Assembly (NCBI RefSeq): GCF_018228765.1
Contig: NZ_CP073695.1
Span: forward strand, 682,001-746,000
Reading direction: 5' to 3'
DNA from: Halorubrum ruber
GTDB taxonomy: Archaea; Halobacteriota; Halobacteria; Halobacteriales; Haloferacaceae
DNA length: 64,000 nucleotides
Shown here piece after piece: positions 52,998 through 61,873 of this stretch (position 1 is the first letter of the stretch; each line of letters starts with the position of its first letter). Under the pieces are notes generated by a model that did not search any database, was not told the DNA's origin, and saw only the letters and a list, made by a program, of their open reading frames with translations. The position numbers were made by a program, and so were the translations under genes.

Positions 52998-53583
52998 CGG
53001 CCCGGCGGCCGACGACGCGGCGCGCGCCGCGACCGTCCCCGACGACGCCGTCCTCCTCCTCGTCGACTTCCAGACCGGCTTCGACGAGCCGGGCTGGGGC
53101 GAGCGCAACAACCCCGACGCCGAGGCGGTCGCGGCCGCGCTGCTCGACCGGTGGCGCGAGACGGGCCGCCCCGTCGCGCACGTCCGCCACGCCTCGACGG
53201 AGCCCGACTCGCCGCTGCGCCCGGACGCCCCCGGCTTCGCGTGGAAGCCGGAGACGGCGCCCGTCGCCGGGGAGCCGACGTTCGAGAAGTCGGTCAACGG
53301 CGCGTTCCTCGACTCCGGGATCGACGAGTGGCTCCGCGAGGAAGGGTACGACTCGCTCGTCGTCTGCGGGCTCACCACCGACCACTGCGTCTCGACGACG
53401 GCGCGCGAGGCCGAGAACCGCGGCTACGACGTCCGCGTCGTCGCCGACGCGACCGCGACCCACGCTCGCGAGGCGCCGGACGGCGAGCGGATCGATCCGG
53501 AGACCTCCCACCGCGTCGCGCTCGCGCACCTGAACGGCGAGTTCGCGACCGTCGTCGACAGCGGCGACCTGCTCGCGGAGTGA
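52990..53583 (+). CDS. isochorismatase-family cysteine hydrolase
   Basis: 197 residues, cysteine hydrolase fold: [35 protein letters not shown] with catalytic Asp, the Lys in [15 protein letters not shown], and the nucleophile in [36 protein letters not shown]. Family members include nicotinamidases, isochorismatases and amidases. The N-terminal region lacks an obvious metal-site HxH, so nicotinamidase is less likely. Overlaps the YqcI/YcgG gene; the pair is probably co-translated. Confidence 0.88.
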   Translation: MTDGPAADDAARAATVPDDAVLLLVDFQTGFDEPGWGERNNPDAEAVAAALLDRWRETGRPVAHVRHASTEPDSPLRPDAPGFAWKPETAPVAGEPTFEKSVNGAFLDSGIDEWLREEGYDSLVVCGLTTDHCVSTTAREAENRGYDVRVVADATATHAREAPDGERIDPETSHRVALAHLNGEFATVVDSGDLLAE

Positions 53584-53608
53584 CGAGAGACCCCGCCGCC
53601 GCCCGCGC

Positions 53609-55075
53609 TCAGTCGTCGGCGGCGTCCGCGGCCTCCGCGTCCCCGCCGCTCGCGCGCTCGGCGGCGTTCGTGAACATCCCGCGCCGCGTCGTGTACAGGA
53701 AGTAGCCGCCCAGTCCGAGGAAGCCGACGACGTTCGAGGCCGCCACCGCCCAGAAGACGGCCTCGACGCCCCAGCCTAATCCCGGCGTCACGGTGACGCC
53801 GAACGCGCCGAACGTCGTCGCGACCGGGACGGCCGCGACCGCGATCGGGAACCGGACCGCCCAGTACTTGACCAGGTCGGCGAGGAAGGAGGTGCGGGTG
53901 CGGGAGGCGCCGTTGAATCCCGCCAGAAGGGTGTACGTGCCGCCGAGCGCCCAGTAGGAGGCGCCGAGGATCCGGAGGTAGAGGACCGACAGGGATCGGC
54001 CGGTCGCGGTGAGGTCGGGCGCGAGCAGGTCCGCGATCCCGCCGGCGAAGAGGAACTGGACCGCGCCGAGCGCGAGGAACCCGGCGACGACCATCCCGGT
54101 GCCGACCGTGGTCGTCCGGCGGGCGCGCTCGGGGGCGTCCGCGCCGAGGTTCTGTCCGATCATCGACTGGGCGGCCTGCTGTATCCCGAGAGCCGGCACG
54201 ACCGCGAGCGTCGCGACCCGGGCGCCGACCGTGTACGCCGCGACGCCCGCCGCGCCGCCGGCGACCGCGACGAGGGCGACGACGAACACCCGGACTAACT
54301 CGCTTACGCCGCGCTGGCCGCCGAGCGGGAGGCCGACCGAGACGACCTCGCGGGCGGTCGCGGGGTCGAACGCGAACGCCTCTCGGGTGAGCCGGAACGT
54401 GTCGCGGCCGATCCCCGCGGCGTACCCGAGGATCCACAGGAGGCCGGCGACGCCCGCGAGCGCGGTGCCGAGCGCGGCGCCGGCGACGCCGAGCTCCGGC
54501 ACTGGGCCGACCCCGAAGATGAGCACCGGCGCGGCGATCAGGTTGACGAGGACGCCCACGAGGCTCACGTGGAACACCGCCTGCGTGTCCCCGTACGCAG
54601 TGAAGCAGTTCTCGACGGTGTCGCCGACCGCGCCGACCGGGAGGACGGCGATCACGATCGCGAGGTACGTGGCGGTCGTCCCGGCGAGCGCGGGGTCGGC
54701 GCCGAGCAGCGCCACCACTTCCTCGGCGTAGACGACCACCGGGAGCGCGACCGCCGCGGTGACCGCGAGCGCGACGAGCGCGCCGTTGACCGCGACGCGG
54801 CGCGCGCCCGCCTCGTCGCCGTCGCCGGTCCGCTGCGAGACGAGGATCTGGGTGCCGACCGCGCCGACCACGACCGTCGCGCCGAGCAGCGACTGGATCG
54901 GGAGGCTGAGCCCGACGGCGGCGACCGCGTCCTCGCCGACCCGGCCGAGCCAGAACGTGTCGACCAGCGCGTTGGCGACGTACACGACGTTCTGCGCGAC
55001 GAGCGGCGCGGCGAGGACGAGCAGCACCCGTCCGACCGGCCCGTCGGTTATCTCCTCGCGGTCGACGTCCAGCAT
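53609..55075 (-). CDS. MATE-family efflux transporter
   Basis: 488 residues with twelve helices in two homologous halves. Start MLDVDREEITDGPVGRVLLVLAAPLVAQNVVYVANALVDTFWLGRVG and VGLSLPIQSLLGATVVVGAVGTQILVSQRTG are the MATE N-lobe; the C-lobe begins VSVGLPLGGQRGVSELVRVFVVA with GIQQAAQSMIGQNLGADAPERARR. Expected to export cationic or polar compounds in exchange for Na+ or H+. Convergent with the hydrolase gene. Confidence 0.92.
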   Translation of the reverse strand: MLDVDREEITDGPVGRVLLVLAAPLVAQNVVYVANALVDTFWLGRVGEDAVAAVGLSLPIQSLLGATVVVGAVGTQILVSQRTGDGDEAGARRVAVNGALVALAVTAAVALPVVVYAEEVVALLGADPALAGTTATYLAIVIAVLPVGAVGDTVENCFTAYGDTQAVFHVSLVGVLVNLIAAPVLIFGVGPVPELGVAGAALGTALAGVAGLLWILGYAAGIGRDTFRLTREAFAFDPATAREVVSVGLPLGGQRGVSELVRVFVVALVAVAGGAAGVAAYTVGARVATLAVVPALGIQQAAQSMIGQNLGADAPERARRTTTVGTGMVVAGFLALGAVQFLFAGGIADLLAPDLTATGRSLSVLYLRILGASYWALGGTYTLLAGFNGASRTRTSFLADLVKYWAVRFPIAVAAVPVATTFGAFGVTVTPGLGWGVEAVFWAVAASNVVGFLGLGGYFLYTTRRGMFTNAAERASGGDAEAADAADD

Positions 55076-55324
55076 CTAATCGTTCCAGTATTAGTCAGTG
55101 ATAATAAAAGTGTGCTGGTAGTGAACACGACTCTCGTATCGGGGGTCACTACTCTTCTCCAGTCGGGGAATTTCGCACCCTCTCGCCCCGGCGCTTGTCG
55201 ACCGCTTCTCGCCCGGTGCGATCGCTCTGTGTCCTCGCGCGCGGCCGTCCCGCTCCTCCCACGCGGCCGCCCGGCGCCCGCGAAGGGAAACCTCTTAATG
55301 GACTACGCGCGGAGTTCGTGGTAT

Positions 55325-56770
55325 ATGAGCAACGGCGACGACGACCCGGCCGACGCCTCCGAGGAGGCCGACGCCGCGGACGACGGCGGGGACGCCGACG
55401 AGTCGATGGGCACAGCCGCCGCCCCGACGCTCCCCGATGACGCGACCGAGGAGTCCCTGAATGAGTACCTCGACGAGATCGCCGAGCGGCTCGAGGCCGC
55501 CGAAACGGAGGCCGACCTCGACGACGTCGAAGCGCTCTTAGACGACGCGGAGACCGGTATCGAGGGGGCCGATCTCCCCGAGCCGGACGAGGACGACGAG
55601 GACGCCGACGACCCCCGCGGCGACCTCGAGGACCGCGTCGCGGAGCTCCGCGACGGCGTCGAGGAGGCCCGCGGCCCCTACGGCGAGGACGTCATCGACG
55701 CGATCGAGGCCGCGTCCGGGACGGTCGCGGACACCGAGTGGACCGAGGACGGCCACGAGGACGTCGCGGCCGCCGTCGCGTCGTTCGTCGACGAGGCCGC
55801 GGACGCGATCGACGAGGCGGCCGCCGATGCGATCGACGAGGCCGACGAGGACCCCGAGGCGCTGCTCGGCGAGGCCGCGGACGACGAGGAGACCGCCGCC
55901 GCGGGGCCGATCCCCGTCGACCAGCTCACCGCGGCGCTCGACGCCGTCGCCGCGGCGGTCGCCGAGGCCGGCTTCGACGCCGACGAGGACGCGGACGCGA
56001 TCGCCGCGCTGCTGGAGGCCACCGACGACCTAGAGGCCGGCCTCGACGACGCCGAGGAGTGGGACGACCTCGAGACCCACGAGCAGCTCCGCGCGCAGGG
56101 GTACTACGACGTGCTCGGCCACTACAAGGACTTCCCGGTCGAGTGGGCCGCGCTGAAGGAGCACGAGGCGCAGGGGAACGTCGACATGATCCTGCTCGCG
56201 CTCGACTCGCTGCAGTCCGAGTTCATGGAGCGCCACTGCCTGGAGGCGTTCGAGCGGATGGGCAAGCGCGGCAAGACCGAAGACTCCGTTCAGGAGATCC
56301 TCGGCCGCGCCGAGAAGCGCGACCAGCCCGCGATCCGGATCCTCGGGAAGATGGCGGCCGCGAAGGCGACCGACACCCTCGTCGAGTACGTCGGCGAGGA
56401 CTCGAACCCGCAGCTCCAGAAGACCGTGTTCAAGGCGCTCGGCGAGATCGGCGCGCCGGAGGCCGTCCAGCCGCTCGCGAACCAGCTCGACCCCGACGGC
56501 GACACCGACGAGCTGGTCCGCCCTCACGCCGCCCGCGCGCTCGGGCTGATCGGCGACGCGCGCGCCGTCGACCCGCTCGCCGACGCGCTCGAAGACGACC
56601 CGTCCGACGACGTCCGCGCGGCCGCCGGCTGGGCGCTCCGGCAGATCGGGACCCGCGAGGCGCTCGAAGCGGTCGCCGAGTACGCCGACGAACACTCCTT
56701 CGTCGTCTCGACGGAGGGAGAGAAGGCCGAGCGCGCGCTCGACGAGGCCGAGCCCGCGCCGACGGCCTGA
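55325..56770 (+). CDS. acidic HEAT-repeat protein
   Basis: 481 residues. The N-terminal half (1-240) is extremely Asp/Glu/Ala-rich with predicted coiled or disordered segments (LNEYLDEIAERLEAAETEADLDDVEALLDDAE). The C-terminal half carries about six HEAT/PBS-lyase-like repeats, clearest as TVFKALGEIGAPEAVQPLANQL, RPHAARALGLIGDARAVDPLADALEDD and RAAAGWALRQIGTREALEAV. A scaffold for protein interactions is likely; phycocyanobilin lyase activity is not implied. CTCTTAATGG about 30 bp upstream is the probable promoter box. Confidence 0.85.
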   Translation: MSNGDDDPADASEEADAADDGGDADESMGTAAAPTLPDDATEESLNEYLDEIAERLEAAETEADLDDVEALLDDAETGIEGADLPEPDEDDEDADDPRGDLEDRVAELRDGVEEARGPYGEDVIDAIEAASGTVADTEWTEDGHEDVAAAVASFVDEAADAIDEAAADAIDEADEDPEALLGEAADDEETAAAGPIPVDQLTAALDAVAAAVAEAGFDADEDADAIAALLEATDDLEAGLDDAEEWDDLETHEQLRAQGYYDVLGHYKDFPVEWAALKEHEAQGNVDMILLALDSLQSEFMERHCLEAFERMGKRGKTEDSVQEILGRAEKRDQPAIRILGKMAAAKATDTLVEYVGEDSNPQLQKTVFKALGEIGAPEAVQPLANQLDPDGDTDELVRPHAARALGLIGDARAVDPLADALEDDPSDDVRAAAGWALRQIGTREALEAVAEYADEHSFVVSTEGEKAERALDEAEPAPTA

Positions 56771-56836
56771 GGGGCGCACTCCTCTCTCCCGCAGCGGTCG
56801 CGAACCCTTTTAGCCGATACAGGCGCCACGCTCGCC

Positions 56837-58575
56837 GTGTCACCCCGTCGTCCGAGCCGCCGGTCCCGCGTCGCCGCGCTCCTCTTGCTCGTCGCCGCGG
56901 CGACTGTCGCCTGCTCGCTTCCGGCCGCGGCCGCCCCCGTCGGCGCCGCCGCCCCGGTCGACGAGGTCGAGCCCACCTCAGCCAACGCCTCCGCCGACGC
57001 CCGCGGCGAGCCGCGAATCGTCGAGCTGTACCCGAACCCGACCACGGCGGAGAACCGCGGCGAGTACCTCGTCGTCTCGCTGCCCGAGCGCGGGAACTGG
57101 TCGCTCTCGGACGGCTACTACGACACCGAAATTCCGGCGAACGCGAGCGGCCGGGTGACGCTGTCGATGGCCCCGAACCGGACCGCGTCGATCCTCGCCG
57201 GCGATTCGGGGACGGCCGCCGCGGTCGCGGACCGGCGTCAGATTCGCCGCCTGACCGACTACTTCCCGCTGTCGGCGTCGGGCGACCGGATCGAACTCCG
57301 CCGTAACGGGCGCGCGGTCGACGTCGTCGCCTACGACCGCGCCAGCGAGGGGCACCGCTGGCGCGCCTCGTGGGGCGAGTGGCGCCCCCGCGGCTACGAT
57401 CCCCGCTCCCCGGAGTCGACCGCGGACGCGGCCGTGACGCCCTTCGTCCTCCCCGACAGCCCGGGAATTCCGGTCGAGCCGCTCCGGAGCGCAGACGAGC
57501 GCCTGTTCGTCGCCGGCTACACGCTGACCTCGGAGCGAATCGTCGGGACGCTCGTCGCGGCCGCCGACCGCGGGGTGCGCGTTCGCGTGCTGCTCGAGGG
57601 GTCGCCGGTCGGCGGGTTCCCAGCGCGGAGCGCACCGCTGATCGACCGGCTGACGGCCGCCGGCGTCGAGGTCCGGATCCTCGACGGCGAGGTCGAGCGG
57701 TTCCGCTTTCACCACCCGAAGTACGCGGTCGCGGACGACCGCGCCGTCGTGCTCACGGAGAACTGGAAGCCGTCCGGCACGGGCGGACACAGCAACCGCG
57801 GGTGGGGCGTCGTCGTGGGCGGCGACGGCGAGACGGGGGACGACGAGACGGCGGACGGCACCGGAGCCGACCGGAGCGCGGCGGTCGCGGACGACCTAGC
57901 CGCCCTGTTCCTTGCCGACTTCCGGGCCCACGACGCGCGGTCGTGGCGCGCCTTTCGCGCCGATACGGAGTTCCACGGGGCGGGCGAGCGAACGGCTCAT
58001 ACCCGACGCGGTTCGACGCGCCCGCGCAGCCGGCGGCGGCGAACGTGACCGTCCTCACCGCCCCGGGCAACGCCGCCGACCGGATCGTCGCGCGGATCGA
58101 CGCCGCCGACGAGCGGGTGCTCGCGGTCGTGCCGCGCGTGGGCGGGCCGAACGACCGGATCGTCCGCGCGCTCCGGCGCGCGGCCGACCGCGGGGTCGAC
58201 GTCCACCTGCTGCTCTCGGACGCGTGGTACGACCGCGAGGCGAACCGGAACCTCTCGAAGCGGCTCGCGGACGAACCGATCGCGGTCGACCTCGCGGAGC
58301 CGCGCGGTCGGTTCGGGAAGGTCCACGCGAAGGGGCTCGTCGTCGACGACGCCGCGGTCGTCGGGAGCCTCAACTGGAACCCGAGCGCGGAGACGAACAA
58401 CCGCGAGGTGTTGCTCGCGGTGGAAAACGAGTCGGTGGCGGACTTCTACGCTCGCGCCTACGCGGCGGACTGGCGCGGTGGCGGGATTCAGCTTCCGATC
58501 GCCTTCCTCGGCGGCTTCGGCGCCGCGCTTGCGGGGGCCGGCGCGGTGGTTCGGCGGGAGGTCACGTTCGGCTGA
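56837..58575 (+). CDS. exported phospholipase D-like protein split by an apparent frameshift
   Basis: Signal peptide (VAALLLLVAAATVACSLPAAAAP), a lamin-tail-like domain (GEPRIVELYPNPTTAENRGEYLVVSLPE), then two PLD catalytic motifs: HHPKYAVADDRAVVLTENW (HxK-x4-D) and KVHAKGLVVDDAAVVGSLNWNPS. Frame one runs 56837-58048; the second half is in another frame to 58575, ending with a hydrophobic helix and REVTFG. The break is at 57977-57984, in CACGGGGCGGGCG. One missing base in the G-run would restore a roughly 579-residue protein. Either a sequencing error or a fresh pseudogene. Function: phosphodiesterase or nuclease at the cell surface. Confidence 0.8.
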
Positions 58576-58645
58576 GAAACGGGCTCGGTGCGAACGGCCG
58601 CAGCGAGCCGCCCGTTGGCAGTGTCGAGGGCCGGACCGATTGCGG

Positions 58646-60640
58646 TCAGTCGTCGAGCGCGATCGTCGACGAGAGCGCCTCGTCGATCTCCGCGCCCGCC
58701 ATCTTCTCGACGAGCGTCTCGATCACCTCGCTCCGGCGGCCCTTCACGAACTTGATGGAGCCGACGACGAGGTGCCCGCCGCCGGAGACGCCGGCCTCGG
58801 GCAGCTCCTCGTTCAGCTCGGTCACCATGTTCGGGATGTCGAGCCGGACGCCGTCCGAGCGGAGGACGCAGAAGTCGGGGCCGTAGCCGATGGTGATGAC
58901 GGGGTCGCCGGTCTCTTTCACCTTCGCGTCGTGGAGTTCACCGGTGGTCTTGCCCGGTGCGGGGTAGGTGAACCGGTGGGCGTACTCGTCGAGGTCGATC
59001 CGGTAGAGGTGCGCGCCGGAGGCGAGCCGCTCGTGTTCGACGTGGTCGTCGACGGCGTCGAGCTGGCGCTCCACGTCCCGTTCGGCGCGCTCCGAGAGGA
59101 ACTCGACGAGCTCCTCGTGCCGCTCCTCGTCGTCACAGCCCACATTCAGGGCGTCGTTGACGAGCGTCTTCCCTTCGGAGTAGCGGAGCCAGTGGGCCGC
59201 GTAGTCGAGCGCCTCCCCGATGTCGAGGAGGTCGGACTCGTCGTACCCCGCCTCCTCGGCGAGCGCGACGTAGTCGTCCATCGCCTCCGCCTTCGAGCGG
59301 TCGGAGAGGCCGGCGACCGCCGGCACGTGTTCGAGCTCCTCGGTGAGCGACGGGTCGATCAGGCGGGCGAGCTCGACGCACATCATCCCCGTCGTGACCC
59401 GGTAGTCCTCGCCGTGGAGGTACGGGTTGACGTGGGCGTCGAGCAGCGGCTCGACCGCTTCGGGGTCGGGGTGGTGGTGGTCGACCGCTGCGATGGGGAT
59501 GTCGTAGTGCGCGAGGTTCTCGTAGGCCGGCACGTCCTCCTCGGTCGACCCGTTGTCGAGCATTAGGAGGAAGGGGAGCTTCTGGCCGTGGCGGGCGCGA
59601 CCCTCCAAGGCGAAGTTGAGGTCGCGGGTGACGTCTTCCATCTCGTAGTAGGGCGCCTTGCTCGGGAGCCGCTTGAAGAGGTGGCGCGGCGAGTCGGGGT
59701 CACCGTGGACCTCCTCGATCAGGTTCTCCAAGGCGAGCTGGACCGGGATCGCGGCGCACATCCCGTCGCCGTCGGCGTGGTGGCGGACGCGGATCGGGCG
59801 GCCGGCGAGCACGGTCCGGCGGAGGAGCCGGGCGAGTTCGCGGAGGTCCTCGTGGATCGGTTCGAACGCCTCCCAGTCGACGAGGGGGTCGACGTCGGCG
59901 GGCTCGGCGCGCTCCTCGAGGGCCGCCTCGAAGCGCTCGCGGGCCTCGGCGGCGCGCTCGTCGGGCAGTCGCTTCAGCGAGTCGACCTCCAGCTGGAGCG
60001 CGTCCTCGCGGCTCTCTATCGTGCCCGCGACGTGGACCATGTCGCCGACCTCGACCTCGGGGTACGCCCGGACGCCGGCGGACTCGAAGGCGGCACAGGA
60101 GAGGACGCCGGAGGCGTCCGCGACGGCGAATATGGTGGGACCGCCCGTCTGTTTCGCCTGGACGACCTCGCCCTCGACGGTCACCTCGTCGCCCGGGGTC
60201 AGGCCGCGGACTCGTGAGACCGTCGGCTCGTGGGCGACGGCCTCGGTGCGGTAATCGTCGGGGTCGACGTCGTCGAACGCGATGTCGCCGTTCTCCTTCA
60301 CCTCGGTGAGCCGGACGATCAGCCGGTCGCCGACCGCGTACTCGCCGTCGAGGTTCGACTCGTGGACGAGTCCGCTCACGGCGTCGGAGAGGTCGACGAA
60401 CACGCCGTAGTCGACGACGCCGTTGACCTCCGCGTGATACAAGGCGTCGGCCTCCGCGTCTTCGAGGGTACAGTCGGGCGCCAGGTCGTAGACGGTCGGC
60501 CGGTCGTCGGTTGCGTTCTGCGATCGGTCGTCGGTCGCGTGATCCGGCCGGTCGTCGGCCGTCCCCTCCGCGGCGTCGGCGTCGGGTTCGGGGCTCGAAT
60601 CGCCCCGCGTGCCGGAATCCCCGGCGGTGTTTTCGCTCAT
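58646..60640 (-). CDS. S1-OB-DHH phosphoesterase (RecJ-like)
   Basis: 664 residues, S1 domain (about 65-115; NGVVDYGVFVDLSDAVSGLVHESNLDGEY), OB-fold domain (about 125-200; GDEVTVEGEVVQAKQTGGPTIFAVADASGVLSC), then a DHH/DHHA1 nuclease with RVRHHADGDGMCAAI, LMLDNGSTEEDVPAY and IAAVDHHHPDPEA, and C-terminal GVSGGGHLVVGSIKFVKGRR (DHHA1 GGGH). Archaeal RecJ-like proteins act as single-stranded DNA/RNA exonucleases in replication and repair and can join the CMG complex with GINS, whose gene is at 37752. ATG at 60640. Confidence 0.92.
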   Translation of the reverse strand: MSENTAGDSGTRGDSSPEPDADAAEGTADDRPDHATDDRSQNATDDRPTVYDLAPDCTLEDAEADALYHAEVNGVVDYGVFVDLSDAVSGLVHESNLDGEYAVGDRLIVRLTEVKENGDIAFDDVDPDDYRTEAVAHEPTVSRVRGLTPGDEVTVEGEVVQAKQTGGPTIFAVADASGVLSCAAFESAGVRAYPEVEVGDMVHVAGTIESREDALQLEVDSLKRLPDERAAEARERFEAALEERAEPADVDPLVDWEAFEPIHEDLRELARLLRRTVLAGRPIRVRHHADGDGMCAAIPVQLALENLIEEVHGDPDSPRHLFKRLPSKAPYYEMEDVTRDLNFALEGRARHGQKLPFLLMLDNGSTEEDVPAYENLAHYDIPIAAVDHHHPDPEAVEPLLDAHVNPYLHGEDYRVTTGMMCVELARLIDPSLTEELEHVPAVAGLSDRSKAEAMDDYVALAEEAGYDESDLLDIGEALDYAAHWLRYSEGKTLVNDALNVGCDDEERHEELVEFLSERAERDVERQLDAVDDHVEHERLASGAHLYRIDLDEYAHRFTYPAPGKTTGELHDAKVKETGDPVITIGYGPDFCVLRSDGVRLDIPNMVTELNEELPEAGVSGGGHLVVGSIKFVKGRRSEVIETLVEKMAGAEIDEALSSTIALDD

Positions 60641-60781
60641 GGACACGTCTCGGGAACGGCCGGTGTTAAGCCTGTTCTCTCGGGGCTCACGGCTCCGGGC
60701 TCCGCTCGTCGGTGGCCGAGAGACCGCCCCCGCGTCCCGCGGTCCGGAACCCCTATGAGGCGACGGCGACTTGTCTCGCTC

Positions 60782-61297
60782 ATGCGACTGTTCCGCTCGG
60801 ACGAGCTCCTCGGGATCGCCCGAGAGACCCTGGAGTTCGTGCTCGAGGCGAGCGAGGAGACGCACCCCAACGAGTACATGGGGTTCCTCCGCGCGGACGA
60901 CGCCCGGAAGCTGGACCTCGACCGGGAGGGCCAGGTGATCACCGACGTGCTCGTCATCCCGGGGACGGAGTCGAGCCCGACGAGCGCTACCGTCCGCACC
61001 AACATGAAGCCGAACGACATGCGGTCGGTCGGCTCGGTCCACTCGCACCCGAACGGCGCGCTGCGCCCGAGCGACGCCGACCTCGCCACGTTCGGACAGG
61101 GGAAGGTCCACATCATCGTCGGCGCCCCCTACGGCTGGGGCGACTGGAAGGCGTTCGACAACGACGGGACCCAGACCACCCTCGACGTGCTCGACGTGGA
61201 GGTGCCCGACGAGCACTTCTTCGATTTCACACAGGCGGACATCGATCGCGAGCTGGACGAGCGCGACTCCGGCGGCTTCCTCTCGTGGTTCAGATGA
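60782..61297 (+). CDS. JAMM/MPN+ metalloprotease
   Basis: 171-residue JAB1/MPN/Mov34 protein, the class that removes SAMP (ubiquitin-like) modifiers in haloarchaea. Zinc-site motif [15 protein letters not shown] with the upstream catalytic Glu in EYMGFLRA gives the full JAMM set (E, HxH, S, D). The C-terminal end [24 protein letters not shown] is specific to this subgroup. Substrate is unproven; it may be the JAMM2-type homologue rather than the characterised HvJAMM1. Ends four bases inside ribL. Confidence 0.88.
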   Translation: MRLFRSDELLGIARETLEFVLEASEETHPNEYMGFLRADDARKLDLDREGQVITDVLVIPGTESSPTSATVRTNMKPNDMRSVGSVHSHPNGALRPSDADLATFGQGKVHIIVGAPYGWGDWKAFDNDGTQTTLDVLDVEVPDEHFFDFTQADIDRELDERDSGGFLSWFR

Positions 61298-61755
61298 CGC
61301 GGGTCGTCGCGCAGGGGACGTTCGACCTGCTCCATCCCGGCCACGTTCACTACTTAGAGGACGCGGCGACGTACGGCGACGAGCTCCACGCCATCGTCGC
61401 CCGCCGCACCAACGTCACGCACAAGCCGGAACCGATCCTCTGTGCCCGCCAGCGGCGCGACATGGTCGAGGCGCTCGACGCGGTCGACGAGGCCCACCTC
61501 GGCGACCCCGAGGACGTGTTCGTCCCGATCGAGCGGCTCGACCCCGACGTGATCGTGTTGGGGTTCGACCAGCACCACGACGAGGCCGACATCGCCGACG
61601 CGCTCGACTCGCGTGGGATCGACTGCCGCGTCGAGCGCGCGTCGGGGCGGGAGCCGAAGTACGAGGACGAGCTGCTCTCCAGCGGCGACATCGTCGACCG
61701 CATCCTGCGCGAGCGCGGCGAGCGCGGCGAAGACGGCGACGCGACATCTCCGTAG
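61294..61755 (+). CDS. ribL: archaeal FAD synthase RibL
   Basis: Cytidylyltransferase-fold enzyme that adenylylates FMN to FAD. The 153-residue protein starts [24 protein letters not shown] with the HxGH nucleotide-binding motif, has [23 protein letters not shown] with the conserved Cys, [12 protein letters not shown] and [21 protein letters not shown] second Cys (DCRVERA) may be the redox-sensitive residue described for methanogen RibL. ATGA overlap with the JAMM gene indicates coupling. Confidence 0.92.
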   Translation: MTRVVAQGTFDLLHPGHVHYLEDAATYGDELHAIVARRTNVTHKPEPILCARQRRDMVEALDAVDEAHLGDPEDVFVPIERLDPDVIVLGFDQHHDEADIADALDSRGIDCRVERASGREPKYEDELLSSGDIVDRILRERGERGEDGDATSP

Positions 61756-61873
61756 ACAACGCGACGCCCTCGTAGGTCACGGCCGCGGAGCCATCCGACC
61801 GCGGGGAAACGTGAGGACCCCGACGGGTGCGGAAGCGCGGGGTCTAAATGGACTGACTCCCAAACCGAGGTGA

